DNA from: Bolinopsis microptera
Taxonomy: Eukaryota > Ctenophora > Tentaculata > Lobata > Bolinopsidae
Direction: 5' to 3'
Length of the DNA stretch: 60,000 nucleotides
Assembly (NCBI RefSeq): GCF_026151205.1
Contig: NC_087081.1
Location: forward strand, 10,977,113-11,037,112
Positions 9,901 to 18,078 of the stretch are shown one piece after another. Position 1 is the stretch's first letter; each line of letters opens with the position of its first letter. A model generated the notes under the pieces. It saw nothing but the letters and a program-made list of their open reading frames with translations. It did not search any database and was not told where the DNA came from. The translations under genes and the position numbers were made by a program.

Positions 9901-11632
9901 ATTGCAATCCTAGAGTATAGAATTATAGATTGGTTCCATGTAGCACTTCACCTACCTATAGGAACTTTAAGGACTGTTGACCCCAAGAGAACTTCTTGTT
10001 TGTTGACTCTAGACACTGCCTTACACAAATATGTCCCTTTATCACTTGTTCGTACACTAACAATTACCAGATCATAACGATCAACTGTACTCAGTCTGGC
10101 TTCATAATCCCCAGCAAATTCGACTTTATAATCACTAAACGTAGTTGGATTGTAGTAAGTCCACATATTATCATGGTTTTCCTCCACTCTACCAGATTCT
10201 CCTTCTTTAAACCACTGTACATCGTAAGGTTCTCCATTTGTTATAGAGTTATCAAAATCGTCTTCGTTTGGATTACATTGTAACCTGAATAAATAAACCC
10301 CTTCTTCACCTTCATCATCTGGTGTTGTTACCACCTGGTCTATGTAGCTCTTTCCAGTACTATCGTATTCGATATTGTCTGATAGAAAAGAAATAATAAG
10401 TAATAAGTTGAAGTTGTACCCTTACAGGTATTTCGATATAACTCAGCATTTTTACAAAACACTGATCTCATTTAAAAAAATTAAACCAACTGACTTTGTT
10501 CTCAATTTACTTCAAAAGATATTTGATATAATATATTAATGAGTTAATTTGAACTATTTCAATAAGAATGAAGACTAAGCGCTTTCCCATTTACTTACCT
10601 GTCAAGGTATATTTGACTGTTGCAACATCACTGAGAATAATATCGTCTCCATAAGTAGCTTTACACTGGAACAAATTATCCTCTCCACTCTCATCAACAT
10701 CAGCTGCGTTTACTACATACTCTGTTCCTGTAGCTCCACTAATCTGGTTAGTATCTGGAGGGGTCCTGAAATCTGTACCTAGCTTGTACCAGGAGTATGT
10801 TATACCAGTTCTACCAGTAGCTACACAGGACAGAGTAACAGTTCCACCAGGATTAACAGGTTGTGACACAGGTTGTGATGTGAACTTGAATATATCAGGT
10901 CCTGAAAACAACGCTTCCTTTAACAGAATAAACCAGTAAGTCTCCGCTTAGAATTCAAAGTTTAATGACATGGTATGCATGGCTGTTTAAATTTTGCCTA
11001 ATATTGAGTTAAATTTCCATTTCCTTTTTAGGGAAGGCAATGATAAAAGGAGATGCACAGTAAAAAATATAAATATTTACATCAGTTTGGCTATGAATCC
11101 TGTTTTAGGGAAAAGGAAATTAATTCAGTAAATATTTTCGACTATATTTATTTTTACCAATTGAAAAGTTTTTATTTGAAACACAGCAGGTACTTACCAC
11201 ACATGCAACAGCTGAACAGCAGTATTAGCAATAATCTGAAAATTAACAATTATAGTATCGTACTGAGGAGATAAGCAGTTTTAAGCAGTTCTAACATTAA
11301 AAACTGTATATAATAAACGATAAGGGAAAGTTCGAATAAATTTAGGAGAATCAGTTTAAGAAATGGTGGTATGGACATTGTCAGAGTTTTAAGATATTTA
11401 ATTATCGGAAGATACTGGAAGATGTTATCCTACTCTTCGGTCATTATAAAGATTGAAAATCAGAATTAGGAATCAAAAATTATTATTTTCGCAATGCACA
11501 ATTGATATTTTCCTCAGCAAACAAAAATGGTGTTTTATTGTGTCATTAATTCTGGTTCCAAAAATTAAAAACCAAGCTTGCAATAAGCAATCATCGATCA
11601 CAGAAACTTACTTACTTCGATACAAATATCAT
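582..11632 (-). CDS. Giant multi-Ig-domain secreted/membrane protein, 20 exons visible, 3' end missing
   Basis: Spliced gene assembled by hand on the minus strand. Exons, from the start: 11616-11632, 11198-11235, 10599-10901, 9956-10378, 9430-9747, 8935-9246, 8479-8811, 7906-8211, 7246-7668, 6702-7019, 6189-6506, 5535-5867, 4183-4473, 3631-4029, 3388-3507, 3078-3207, 2756-2881, 2534-2616, 1906-2346, 582-920. Every junction has GT/AG borders and compatible phase, giving about 1,790 codons. The N-terminus is a short hydrophobic signal peptide (MIFVSKLLLILLFSCCMC). At least 16 Ig-like domains follow, most with a B-strand Cys and a DxGxYxC F-strand motif. Exons 3-7 and 8-12 are a tandem duplication. 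No TM or cytoplasmic part is seen because the last visible exon ends in phase 1 with a donor. Known for the superfamily: adhesion, recognition or immune binding. The specific ligand is unknown; a role in self/non-self recognition is only an inference. Confidence 0.85.
921..1905. other. Ig gene intron, nothing else recognised
   Basis: Intron of 985 bases between exons 19 and 20. It is AT-rich with a short local duplication near 1420-1510 (TTTCAACTTTTTT and CAGAGCCAATCAAA repeated). No exon-like segment with matching phase was found. Confidence 0.6.
1906..2346 (-). CDS. Ig gene exon 19: end of one Ig domain plus a full Ig domain
   Basis: Phase 1-1 exon of 441 bases. It starts with the F strand GQYSCTGFNK of the previous domain, then carries FKITCVAEGG to DDIGTYKCLSKN. 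The donor GTTGGT was preferred over GTGGGT four bases downstream because only it keeps phase with exon 20. Confidence 0.82.
2534..2616 (-). CDS. Ig gene exon 18: short exon with the extra Cys pair
   Basis: An 83-base exon (phase 2 to phase 1) encoding SLMCTGEFNLVCKYEM, the same C-x7-C motif as in exons 13 and 20. It is bounded by ACAATTTCAG and GTTTGATA. Without it exons 17 and 19 do not join in frame; with it they do. Confidence 0.72.
2756..2881 (-). CDS. Ig gene exon 17: B-strand part of an Ig domain
   Basis: Phase 2-2 exon of 126 bases encoding YTITCNVEGGDKPHKVTL and a C-strand Trp (LTWQRG). Borders are TTTTTGCAG and GTAAAGG. It lies outside any long continuous reading frame and was found by splice-phase matching. 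Confidence 0.78.
3078..3207 (-). CDS. Ig gene exon 16: end of one Ig domain, start of the next
   Basis: Phase 1 to phase 2 exon of 130 bases. It supplies the F strand (AGGTYTCTGLNK) of the domain begun in exons 14-15 and the A strand (KTVVVSLTPA) of the following one. The donor is AAG/GTTAGA. Confidence 0.8.
3388..3507 (-). CDS. Ig gene exon 15: middle of an Ig domain
   Basis: Phase 1-1 exon of 120 bases with the extra Cys pair (FPCTDDGDYSKKCTYTH). The donor after AACG (GTACAT) is weaker than its neighbours. It was chosen because it restores frame with exon 16 and gives a normal Ig spacing; reading on past it reaches a stop. Confidence 0.7.
3631..4029 (-). CDS. Ig gene exon 14: one Ig domain plus the start of the next
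   Basis: Phase 1-1 exon of 399 bases. It holds a complete Ig domain (SSVTFTCKVEGNPLP to NTGDYSCEGEND) and then the first half of another (DAFTITCTATGG). That second domain is finished by exons 15 and 16, so domain borders and exon borders stop coinciding here. Confidence 0.86.
4183..4473 (-). CDS. Ig gene exon 13: Ig domain
   Basis: Phase 1-1 exon of 291 bases encoding one Ig domain: SSVTLTCVVKGDPEP (B strand), an extra Cys pair (MTCSGTTTKTCKK) and TDSGLYTCNGKN (F strand). It is not part of the duplicated module. It belongs to the four-Cys subtype seen in the membrane-proximal half. Confidence 0.88.
4516..5422. repeat. CCCGGT hexamer satellite in an Ig gene intron
   Basis: Two blocks of TCCCGG hexamers (about 4530-4730 and 5131-5418), with variants such as CATCCCGGTCAAATCCCGG, flank about 400 bases of unique AT-rich DNA. 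The outer ends are roughly inverted (AGGAGGTTACCGGGA and TCCCGGTCACCTCCCTT) and both are flanked by AGGGAA, as if the whole block were a mobile element. Confidence 0.8.
5535..5867 (-). CDS. Ig gene exon 12: Ig domain H, copy 2
   Basis: Phase 1-1 exon of 333 bases; second copy of exon 7. It has ATITCTVGGYP, the extra Cys pair and YAGDYKCTV. The intron after it (4474-5534) holds the CCCGGT satellite that abuts the duplication breakpoint. Confidence 0.88.
6189..6506 (-). CDS. Ig gene exon 11: Ig-like domain I, copy 2
   Basis: Phase 1-1 exon of 318 bases; second copy of exon 6. It has FEIGCEGSL and DKSGVYECGM. Joined to exon 12 it reads VVIAARPTAAI without a break. Confidence 0.86.
6702..7019 (-). 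CDS. Ig gene exon 10: Ig-like domain J, copy 2
   Basis: Phase 1-1 exon of 318 bases; second copy of exon 5. It has VLLMCGAACR, YQWKDS and ATFTCEILDSEC. The donor is GTAAGT. Confidence 0.86.
7246..7668 (-). CDS. Ig gene exon 9: Ig domain K, copy 2
   Basis: Phase 1-1 exon of 423 bases; second copy of exon 4 and the same length. It has FRLQCNPNED, DVQWFKEGE and SDKGKYSCKAVSR. About 16 differences in 128 residues are visible against exon 4, many within one ten-residue loop. Confidence 0.88.
7906..8211 (-). CDS. Ig gene exon 8: Ig domain L, copy 2
   Basis: Phase 1-1 exon of 306 bases; second copy of exon 3. The framework is the same (VTLSCVA, SWYKLG, NLFQCKA). It is one codon longer than exon 3, with the change in the loop after WYKLG. 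Confidence 0.88.
8479..8811 (-). CDS. Ig gene exon 7: Ig domain H, copy 1
   Basis: Phase 1-1 exon of 333 bases. It has ATITCTVSGYP (B strand), an additional Cys pair (SFDCLTSS and DVTCSS) and DAGDYKCAV (F strand). I count seven differences in 87 aligned residues from the duplicate at 5535-5867. It joins in frame to exon 8, restarting the module. Confidence 0.88.
8935..9246 (-). CDS. Ig gene exon 6: Ig-like domain I, copy 1
   Basis: Phase 1-1 exon of 312 bases. It has FEIGCEGSL (B strand) and DKSGVYQCGM (F strand). Compared with the duplicate at 6189-6506 it is two codons shorter, and the differences cluster right after the B-strand Cys, in the stretch before VYKMP. Confidence 0.86.
9430..9747 (-). 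CDS. Ig gene exon 5: Ig-like domain J, copy 1
   Basis: Phase 1-1 exon of 318 bases. It encodes an Ig-like domain with VLLMCGVACR (B strand and an extra Cys), YQWKDS (C strand) and ATFMCEILDSEC (F strand plus another Cys), suggesting two disulphides. The duplicate is at 6702-7019. Confidence 0.86.
9956..10378 (-). CDS. Ig gene exon 4: Ig domain K, copy 1
   Basis: Phase 1-1 exon of 423 bases (141 codons), the largest of the repeated module. It has FRLQCNPNED (B strand), DVQWFKEGE (C strand), a long C'-E region, and TSDKGTYLCKAVSR (F strand). The duplicate is 7246-7668. Differences between the copies bunch in the loop around WTYYNPT. Confidence 0.88.
10599..10901 (-). CDS. Ig gene exon 3: Ig domain L, copy 1
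   Basis: Symmetric phase 1-1 exon of 303 bases encoding one Ig domain: VTLSCVA (B strand), SWYKLG (C strand) and DNLFQCKA (F strand). It opens with GPDIFKFTSQPV, as does its duplicate at 7906-8211. The splice donor is GTAAGTAA. The two copies are almost the same through the framework strands. Confidence 0.88.
11198..11235 (-). CDS. Ig gene exon 2 (signal-peptide core)
   Basis: A 38-base exon between TTTTCAG and GTAAGTACC. It begins with one base (phase 2) and ends with one (phase 1). It encodes the hydrophobic run LLLILLFSCCMC and joins in frame to exon 3, giving a signal peptide directly before the first Ig domain. Confidence 0.75.
11616..11632 (-). CDS. Ig gene exon 1 (start codon, signal peptide start)
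   Basis: Seventeen coding bases, ATG then four codons plus two bases (MIFVS and a split Lys), followed by a strong donor GTAAGTAAG. The phase 2 end fits exon 2 exactly and the joined peptide is a plausible signal sequence. The start is inferred. A different 5' exon cannot be excluded, because short exons of this kind are hard to prove without RNA data. Confidence 0.65.
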
Positions 11633-13074
11633 GGTGACCTATCAGGTGAGAATATTGCACATTATTCAACCTCAATCGAACACTGCCACAAGAATTAACA
11701 TAAATGTCCTAATGGAAAGTTTCATGATAATGTTATGAATAACAATTAATCAATGACAGTCAGTAAATTATAAGACTAATAATTTTGAGCATTTTAGTAA
11801 TAAAAAGATTATAAGATATTCACGAGGTGAGACTAGCACAAGGAATTATCCTCACGTGATATGGATGAGATAAGAGGAAATAATATACTGATATATGATC
11901 TCAAGGGGGAAATAATAGGAGGCAATCTAAAATAATTTAAGTAGTAAGGTAGTAGTATACACAATACATCATATAATTCACAGTTCATTAAATGTTCTGA
12001 ACTTAGTCTGAGATATTCTGATTCTGTCCTGGTTTTAGTTGGTTCAAACAGCACCAGTAAATCACTGGGTAGAGAGATAAAAAACAAAAATACATACACT
12101 TTTTAATTCGACTGATGTAGTTGTCATCAAAACATGGACCTTAAATTCCATCATTATCCATCTCAGTGGTAAAAATTATGTTTAACAGTGTAACCTTTCT
12201 TTGCCTTTTCAGTGTCCGTTCCAGGCAAAAGTGCTTGAGGATAAACTATGGAGATTGAGGTAAAGATCTGTTAAATGAATGAAAACAGGATGTTTTGATC
12301 ACATGATTGGCAGGCGTTTGTTGTGCAGTAGTGTTGGAAAAGAATAAAATTATCTTGTTAATAGAATATTATTGATTATATTTTATGACGATGAATTATG
12401 AATTTCGATTAATTTACATTTATTTGTAGGTATTATTGAATTACGGTTCAGCTGGTTGCCTCAACACTGTAGTATGACTGAATGGTCGAGCCGTGATTAT
12501 TAAAAAGAAAAGAAATATGACCTATAATTTATAACCTGATAACCATCAACTGAATAATCGTTTAAATTAATAAGTATTAAAACACAAACCATCATGTGCC
12601 GTTTAGCAGTAGGGTGCGGCTCACTAGGACCACTGGGCCAATTGGCAAAAAGGAGTTCGGAAAAGCCATTATTGGCACTCGAGTCCTTGATCTTGTCGAT
12701 GGTGCACTGGGCCTTTTGAGCTGCCATCCTTCAGCTTCTGACGATTGAAATTATTGTTAATCGAAGTTGAGGCAATCAACCAACGCGCAGCTTTTATGGT
12801 TATCTATGATAATGTTTAATCTGTAATAAAGATCAAAATTCAAATTTGTATTCCTTACTAATCAAGGACATAATCTTATGACATATTTCAAACGACAGGA
12901 ACACAGTTTATACTCACATCATTTCTAGGGAAGCCAGAATATTAGTAGGCAGGGTTCATTTCCTGTTTCTCTTCAAATCTGCAAATTGGAAATCATAGGA
13001 TCAATACAATAATATTGTGCATTAAATCAAGACTAACAATCAAATGCTTACAAGCATTTAGTGAACAGTTAATT
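11633..13074. other. Upstream of the Ig gene; no firm gene
   Basis: This should hold the Ig gene promoter. AT-rich, no clear core promoter. A spliced-looking plus-strand segment at 12214-12260 (TTTTCAG to GTAAAG) encodes CPFQAKVLEDKLWRL and may be an exon of an unknown gene, but no partner exon was found. Confidence 0.4.
12598..12727 (-). CDS. Possible first exon of an unknown gene
   Basis: An ATG in a good context (AGGATGGC) opens a minus-strand frame with polar, protein-like composition (MAAQKAQCTIDKIKDSS, then NWPSGPSEPHPTAKRHM) up to a possible donor ATG/GTTTGTG. It is less repeat-like than its surroundings. I do not recognise the family and no following exon could be matched. It could be a single-exon remnant. 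Confidence 0.3.
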
Positions 13075-13493
13075 AACTGCTGATCTAGAAAAACTCCCCA
13101 GTCTATCAATAAAAGGATGCAGCTACAGTAAATCAGTGATGAAACATTACAGTGAACAGCTTTGGCAATCGTCCATAAACAGCCAGTACCAGCTGGAAGG
13201 GTATACAGAGGCACCTACAGTGAGCGCCACAAAGCTCAAGTTTCCGCCCAAAACATCAAGGCAACTTGAAACCTTGTTTCTAAGCTTGTTCTATCCGAAC
13301 AACATAATGAATGAATTTCTACACCGCTTCAAAAGCAGTAAATTTGATTCTCCACTGTGTGATTGTAGGCGAGGGGCTCAAAATTCACTTCACCTGCTTA
13401 CCGACTGTCCTGATGTACAAGCAGATAAAAGGAACAAAATGAGTGAGCTTCTTGAAAGACACCCTTTCCACAACATCAAAAACCAAGGCTATG
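13075..13493 (+). pseudogene. LINE-type retroelement ORF, C-terminal part (first half)
   Basis: Open frame of about 140 codons ending in the Cys-His pattern typical of the extreme C-terminus of many non-LTR retrotransposon proteins (LCDCRRGAQNSLHLLTDC). It is preceded by a Trp-containing helix-like stretch (YSEQLWQSSINSQYQ). No reverse transcriptase motifs remain upstream. The frame runs into a poly-G tract at 13493 where satellite DNA is inserted. Its continuation is at 16650-16765. Confidence 0.6.
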
Positions 13494-13759
13494 GGGGGGG
13501 TGTCATGTCCGTCTATGTCCGCCTATGTCCTGTCCTTTTTGGATTCTATGAGACAACGGACGTGTTTTTTGGGACACGGACGGACATTGGCGGACTCGGA
13601 CGGACATTGGCGGACTCGGACGGACATTGGCGGACATTGGCGGACTCGGACGGACATTGGCGGACCCGGACGGACATTGGCGGACTTGGATGGACATTGG
13701 ACATTGGTGGACATTAGCGGACATTGGTGGACATTAGCGGACAAACATTTTGAGGACTG

Positions 13760-16115
13760 AAGAGTACTGAAGAGTACTGAAGAGTACTGAGGAGGATGGC
13801 TGAGAAGGATGGCTGAGGAGGATGGCTTAGGAGGATGACTGAGGAGGATGACTGAGGAGGATGACTGAGAGGGAGGAGAAGGATCAGGAAGACCCAGGAG
13901 GAGGACCTAGGAGGAGGAGGAGGAGAACTGAGGAGGATGACTGAGGAGGAGGAGGAATCAGGAGGAGGACTGAGAAGGAGGAGGACTGAGGAGGATGGCT
14001 GAGCAGGATGGCTGAGGAGGATGACTGAAAGGAAGGAGGAGGAGGAAGAGGAGGAAGAGGACTGAGGAGGAGGAGGAGAAGGACTGAGGAGGAGAAGGAG
14101 GACCCAGGAGGAGGAGGACTCAGGAGGAGGAGAACCCAGGAGGAGGACCCAGGAAAAGGCCCCAGGAGGAGGAGGAGGACTGGGGAGGTGGAGAACTGTT
14201 GAGGACTGATGAGGAGGACTGAGGACGAGGAGGAGGAGGACTGAGGAGGGGAGGAGGAAGAGGACTGGGGAGGATCAGGAAGACCCAGGAGGACCCAGGA
14301 GGAGGAGGAGGAGGAGGACCCAGGAGGAGGAGGAGGACTGAGGAGGACTGAGGAGGAGGACTGACGATGACTGAGAAGGAGGAGGACTGAGGAGTACTGA
14401 GGAGGATGGCTGAGGAGGATGACTGAGGAGGATGACTGAGAGGGAGGAGGAGGAGGACTCAGGAGGAGGACTCAGAAGGAAGAGGAGGAGGACTCAGGAG
14501 GAGGACTTAGGAGAAATGAGAAGGAGGACTGAGGAGAACTGAGGAGGAGGAAGAGGAGGAGGACTGAATAGGAGGAGGAGAAGGAGGGGGACTGGGAGAG
14601 GACTGGGGAGGAGGAGGACTGATGAGAAGGATGAGGAGGAGGACCCAGGAGGAGGAGGACTGAGGACCGAGGAGGAAGAGGAGGAGGATGAAGAGGATGA
14701 AGAGGAGGAGGAGGACCCAGGAGGAGGAGGACTGAGGAGGAGGACTGAGGAGGACTGAGGAGGACTGAGGAGGATGGCTGAGGAGGATGACTGAGAGGGA
14801 AGAGGAGGAGGAGGATGAGGAGGACTGAGGAGGACTGAGAAGGAGGAGGAGGAGGAGGAGGACTGAATAGGAGGAGGATGAGGGGGACTGGGGGAGGACT
14901 GAGGAGGAGGATGGAGGACTGAGGAGAATTAGAAGGATGAGGAGGAGGACTGAGGACTAAGGAGGAAGAGGAGGAGGATGAAGAGGAGGAGGAGGACCCA
15001 GGAGGAGGACCCAAGAGGAGGACTCAGGAGGAGGAGGAGGACTGGGGAGGAGGACTGTTGAGGACTTATGGACATTGGTGGACATTAGCGGACATTGGTG
15101 GACATTAGCCGACAAACATTTTGAGGACTGAAGAGTACTGAAGAGTACTGAAGAGTACTGGGGAGGATGGCTGAGAAGGACGGCTGAGGAGGATGGCTGA
15201 GGAGGATGACTGAGGAGGATGACTGAGAGGGAGGAGAAGGATCAGGAAGACCCAGGAGGAGGAGGAGGAGGAGGAGGACCCAGAAGGAGGACCTAGGAGG
15301 AGGAGGAGGAGAATTGAGGAGGATGACTGAGGAGGAGGAGGACTCAGGAGGAGGACTGAGAAGGAGGAGGACTGAGGAGGATGGCTGAGGAGGATGGCTG
15401 AGGAGGATGGCTGAGGAGGATGACTGAGAGGGAGGAGGAGGAGGAAGAGGAGGAAGAGGACTGAAGAGGAGGAGGAGAAGAACTGAGGAGGAGAAGGAGG
15501 ACCCAGGAGGAGGAGGACCAATGAGGAGGAGGACCCAGGAGGAGGAACCAGGAAAAGGCCCCAGGAGGAGGAGGACTGGGGAGGAGGAGAACTGTTGAGG
15601 ACTGATGAGGAGGACTGAGGACGAGGAGGAAGAGTAGGAGGAGGACTGAGGAGGGGAGGAGGAAGAGGACTGGGTAGGATCAGGAAGACCCAGGAGGACC
15701 CAGGAGGAGGAGGAGGAGGACCCAGGAGGAGGAGGAGGACTGAGGAGGACTGAGGAGGAGGACTGACGATGACTGAGAAGTAGGAGGACTGAGGAGTACT
15801 GAGGAGGATGGCTGAGGAGGATGGCTGGGGAGGATGGCTGAGGAGGATGACTGAGGGGGATGACTGAGAGGGAGGAGGAGGAGGACTCAGGAGGAGGACT
15901 CAGAAGGAAGAGGAGGAGGACTCAGGGGGAGGACTCAGGAGGAGGACTTAGGAGAAATGAGAAGGAGGACTGAGGAGAACGGAGGAGGAGGAGGAGGAGG
16001 AGGACTGAATAGGAGGAGGAGAAGGAGGGGGACTGGGAGAGGACTGGGGAGGAGGAAGACTGATGAGAAGGATGAGGAGGAGGACCCAGGAAGAGTAGGA
16101 GGAGGAAGCATCTAA
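13760..16115. repeat. Polypurine satellite (GAGGAGGACTGAGGA), two higher-order copies
   Basis: Almost pure A/G on the plus strand, built of GAGGAGGA, GACTGAGGA, GGATGGCTGAGGA and GACCCAGGA blocks. The start motif ACAAACATTTTGAGGACTG appears at 13741 and again at 15112, and the block order repeats, giving a second-order unit of 1371 bases. Long frames here are only low-complexity Ser/Pro runs and are not genes. Confidence 0.92.
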
Positions 16116-16240
16116 ATGTTATTTCCATTTTTGTCCGTTTTTGTCCATTTTTGTCCGTTTTGAAAATATAGGGTACCGAACGGACAAAAAACATGATCCC
16201 TTATAACAGCAAAAATTGAACATTTTATTTAGCAATTTAG

Positions 16241-16649
16241 GTGTCCATTAATGTCCGCCTATGTCCGCCTATGTCCGCCTATGTCCGTCTATGTCCTCCT
16301 ATGTCCGCCTATGTCCGTCTATGTCCGCCTATGTCCGCCTATGTCCGCCTATGTCCGCCTATGTCCGCCTATGTCCTGTCCTTATTGGATTCTATGAGAC
16401 AAGCGGACATAGACGGACGTGACACCCCCCCCCCCCCCCCGCTATGGTGGGAACTCAATGTTGATATCATGGAGCAGACTTCGTGAGTTCTTTGATCTAT
16501 GTCCTCCTATGTCCGCCTATGTCCGTCTATGTCCGCCTATGTCCGCCTATGTCCGCCTATGTCCGCCTATGTCCGCCTATGTCCTGTCCTTATTGGATTC
16601 TATGAGACAAGCGGACATAGACGGACGTGACACCCCCCCCCCCCCCCCC
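16241..16649. repeat. TGTCCGCCTA minisatellite, two arrays with a duplicated host flank
   Basis: Array 1 (16241-16440) and array 2 (16496-16649) have the same unique core (ATTGGATTCTATGAGACAAG) and poly-C end. Between them 16441-16497 is a copy of the host sequence at 16650-16706, shifted by 209 bases, so one array plus flank was duplicated in tandem. Confidence 0.85.
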
Positions 16650-16765
16650 GCTATGGTGGGAACTCAATGTTGATATCATGGAGCAGACTTCGTGAGTTCT
16701 TTGATCTAGCACTGGAAATAACAAAGGATGCAGAAGAATTCCTTCGAATAGAGATAAAACTTTAA
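16650..16765 (+). pseudogene. LINE-type retroelement ORF, last codons (second half)
   Basis: After the satellite block the frame interrupted at 13493 resumes as GYGGNSMLISWSRLREFFDL and ends at TAA 16763-16765. The junction GGCTATGG is shared by both flanks, so this continues the 13075-13493 frame. The partial copy at 16441-16497 repeats the first 57 bases. Confidence 0.6.
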
Positions 16766-17287
16766 ACAGTTGATTATATTCCAACTACCATAACTACACC
16801 ATCCCTATGATTAGTGAGCCGGGTTCAATGTTAGACCGGACGAAGCATATATTTCATGAGCCGGGGTCAATGTTAGACCGGACGAAAATATGGCTACATC
16901 TCAACAGTGGATAACACAGCAGAGGCTCTATTACAGTTAAATTCTGTTACTTGAACTCAACTTAACAGTTCTAATATTATAGCATATACTATAATATTAT
17001 GAAAATATTTTGTGTCAAATGAGGCTGTTTAATCATTCTTACACACCAAAGGTTGTTGTGTGTTTTTAATTAATTTATTATTGTTAAAAAGTTTATATTG
17101 AGAATTTTATACAGTAGTCTATAGACCAATTAAATTATTTACCGGTCACATATATATGCGGTTTTAACAATTATATAATGACATTGAACGAACTTATTTA
17201 AAGGATTGCTAGTATTTTATGTATTTGTTTTCACTTCTGCACGTTTAGGCAGTTGCTCTTGTGACCAGAGTTTTAGAGTTATATATA
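16766..17287. other. No gene; short direct repeat
   Basis: AT-rich. Two near-identical units of about 45 bases around 16815-16890 contain GAGCCGGG and TCAATGTTAGACCGGACGAA. Nothing else recognised. Confidence 0.5.
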
Positions 17288-18053
17288 CAGGGTGGGCCAA
17301 AAGTCAGTGTGCAAACGTTGGGTCTTATACCTCCGCCGTGATTTATATTTGAGAGCTGTTGCTTTACAGATGGCATACTGTACTTACTGGTTCGAGGATT
17401 CCGTCGTCAAAATTTTAAAATTCGAATATTTTAGACCACGCCCATTCAATATTAAAACACCTATATTGTTTTCTCTGAACATGCTGAACGCCTAATTTTT
17501 TCAGAGACGGTAGATTATCAAATGTTGCATATGATCTGAAAACATGAGGCAAACGGATTAGAAATGACGAAGTTATCAAGCATTTTGTGTATCTCGTTAA
17601 CAAAATTGACTGGGTGATTGTGTGACACCGTGACACGACACCTTAATTGGGCACCCTTAACAATTCCCATAATGTTTAACGGGGTAGTTAACGGGGTCAC
17701 CTAATCACGTGATTAGGTAATCCAATCACCTGATCACACGTAATGAATAAACTCGTTATGTTTTATATCTCGGTCATCTGAGAAGCTACACTTCTAATTC
17801 TTTCAGGACAAACGTAATTCGAATGGCCAAACACAATTCAATAACATTTAGCTTGATCCGACTATCCAAACTATCAAATAAATGTGAAAATGAACATCCA
17901 TTTGAAAAAAATAAACGCGAATATTTTTCGAGTTGACAAATTCCTCGAACCAGTGGTGGTACTAAGTCATACCAGAAGGAAGTATTTCAATTGGGCACTC
18001 AGTGACTGAGCTATTAAGGCCAACGTTTGCACACTGACTTTTGGCCCACCCTG
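17288..18053. mobile_element. Mariner-type MITE with long terminal inverted repeats
   Basis: The ends are inverted repeats of at least 34 bases starting CAGGGTGGGCCAAAAGTCAG and are flanked by TA dinucleotides in a TATATA context. The start of the repeat and the TA target fit the IS630-Tc1-mariner group. The 766-base interior has no transposase frame, so it is non-autonomous. Confidence 0.85.
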
Positions 18054-18078
18054 TATATATATAATTAACTGTGGGACC

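Larger units (their letters stand above)
5423..10901 (-). repeat. Tandem duplication of a five-exon Ig module
   Basis: Exons L-K-J-I-H and the introns between them occur twice (about 5423-8211 and 8357-10901). The shift between matching exon starts falls from 2944 to 2693 bases because the introns differ in length. The left breakpoint can be read: GGAATTTAATATTTTCTC at 5423 and again at 8356. On the other side similarity ends just beyond exon L. Confidence 0.9.
13493..16649. repeat. 3.16-kb satellite block inserted in a retroelement ORF
   Basis: Poly-G, then TGTCATGTCCGTC, a TGTCCGCC/GGACATTGGC minisatellite, about 2.3 kb of polypurine satellite, more TGTCCGCC arrays and poly-C. GCTATGG occurs immediately before the left end and after the right end, like a target-site duplication. 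The ends are inverted (poly-G TGTCATGTCCGTC and GACGGACGTGACA poly-C). Confidence 0.8.

Noticed and set aside
11833-12099. Minus-strand frame with FEPTKTRTESEYLRLS
   Set aside because: Looked like a possible exon downstream of the 12.6-kb candidate, but phases do not join and the ends are AT-rich filler.
12214-12260. Plus-strand segment with good acceptor and donor (CPFQAKVLEDKLWRL)
   Set aside because: A single isolated candidate exon; no neighbouring exon in phase could be found, so not called as a gene.
14472-16194. Long minus-strand open frames rich in Ser and Pro
   Set aside because: They arise from the polypurine satellite; composition is pure low complexity and the DNA repeat continues in all frames.
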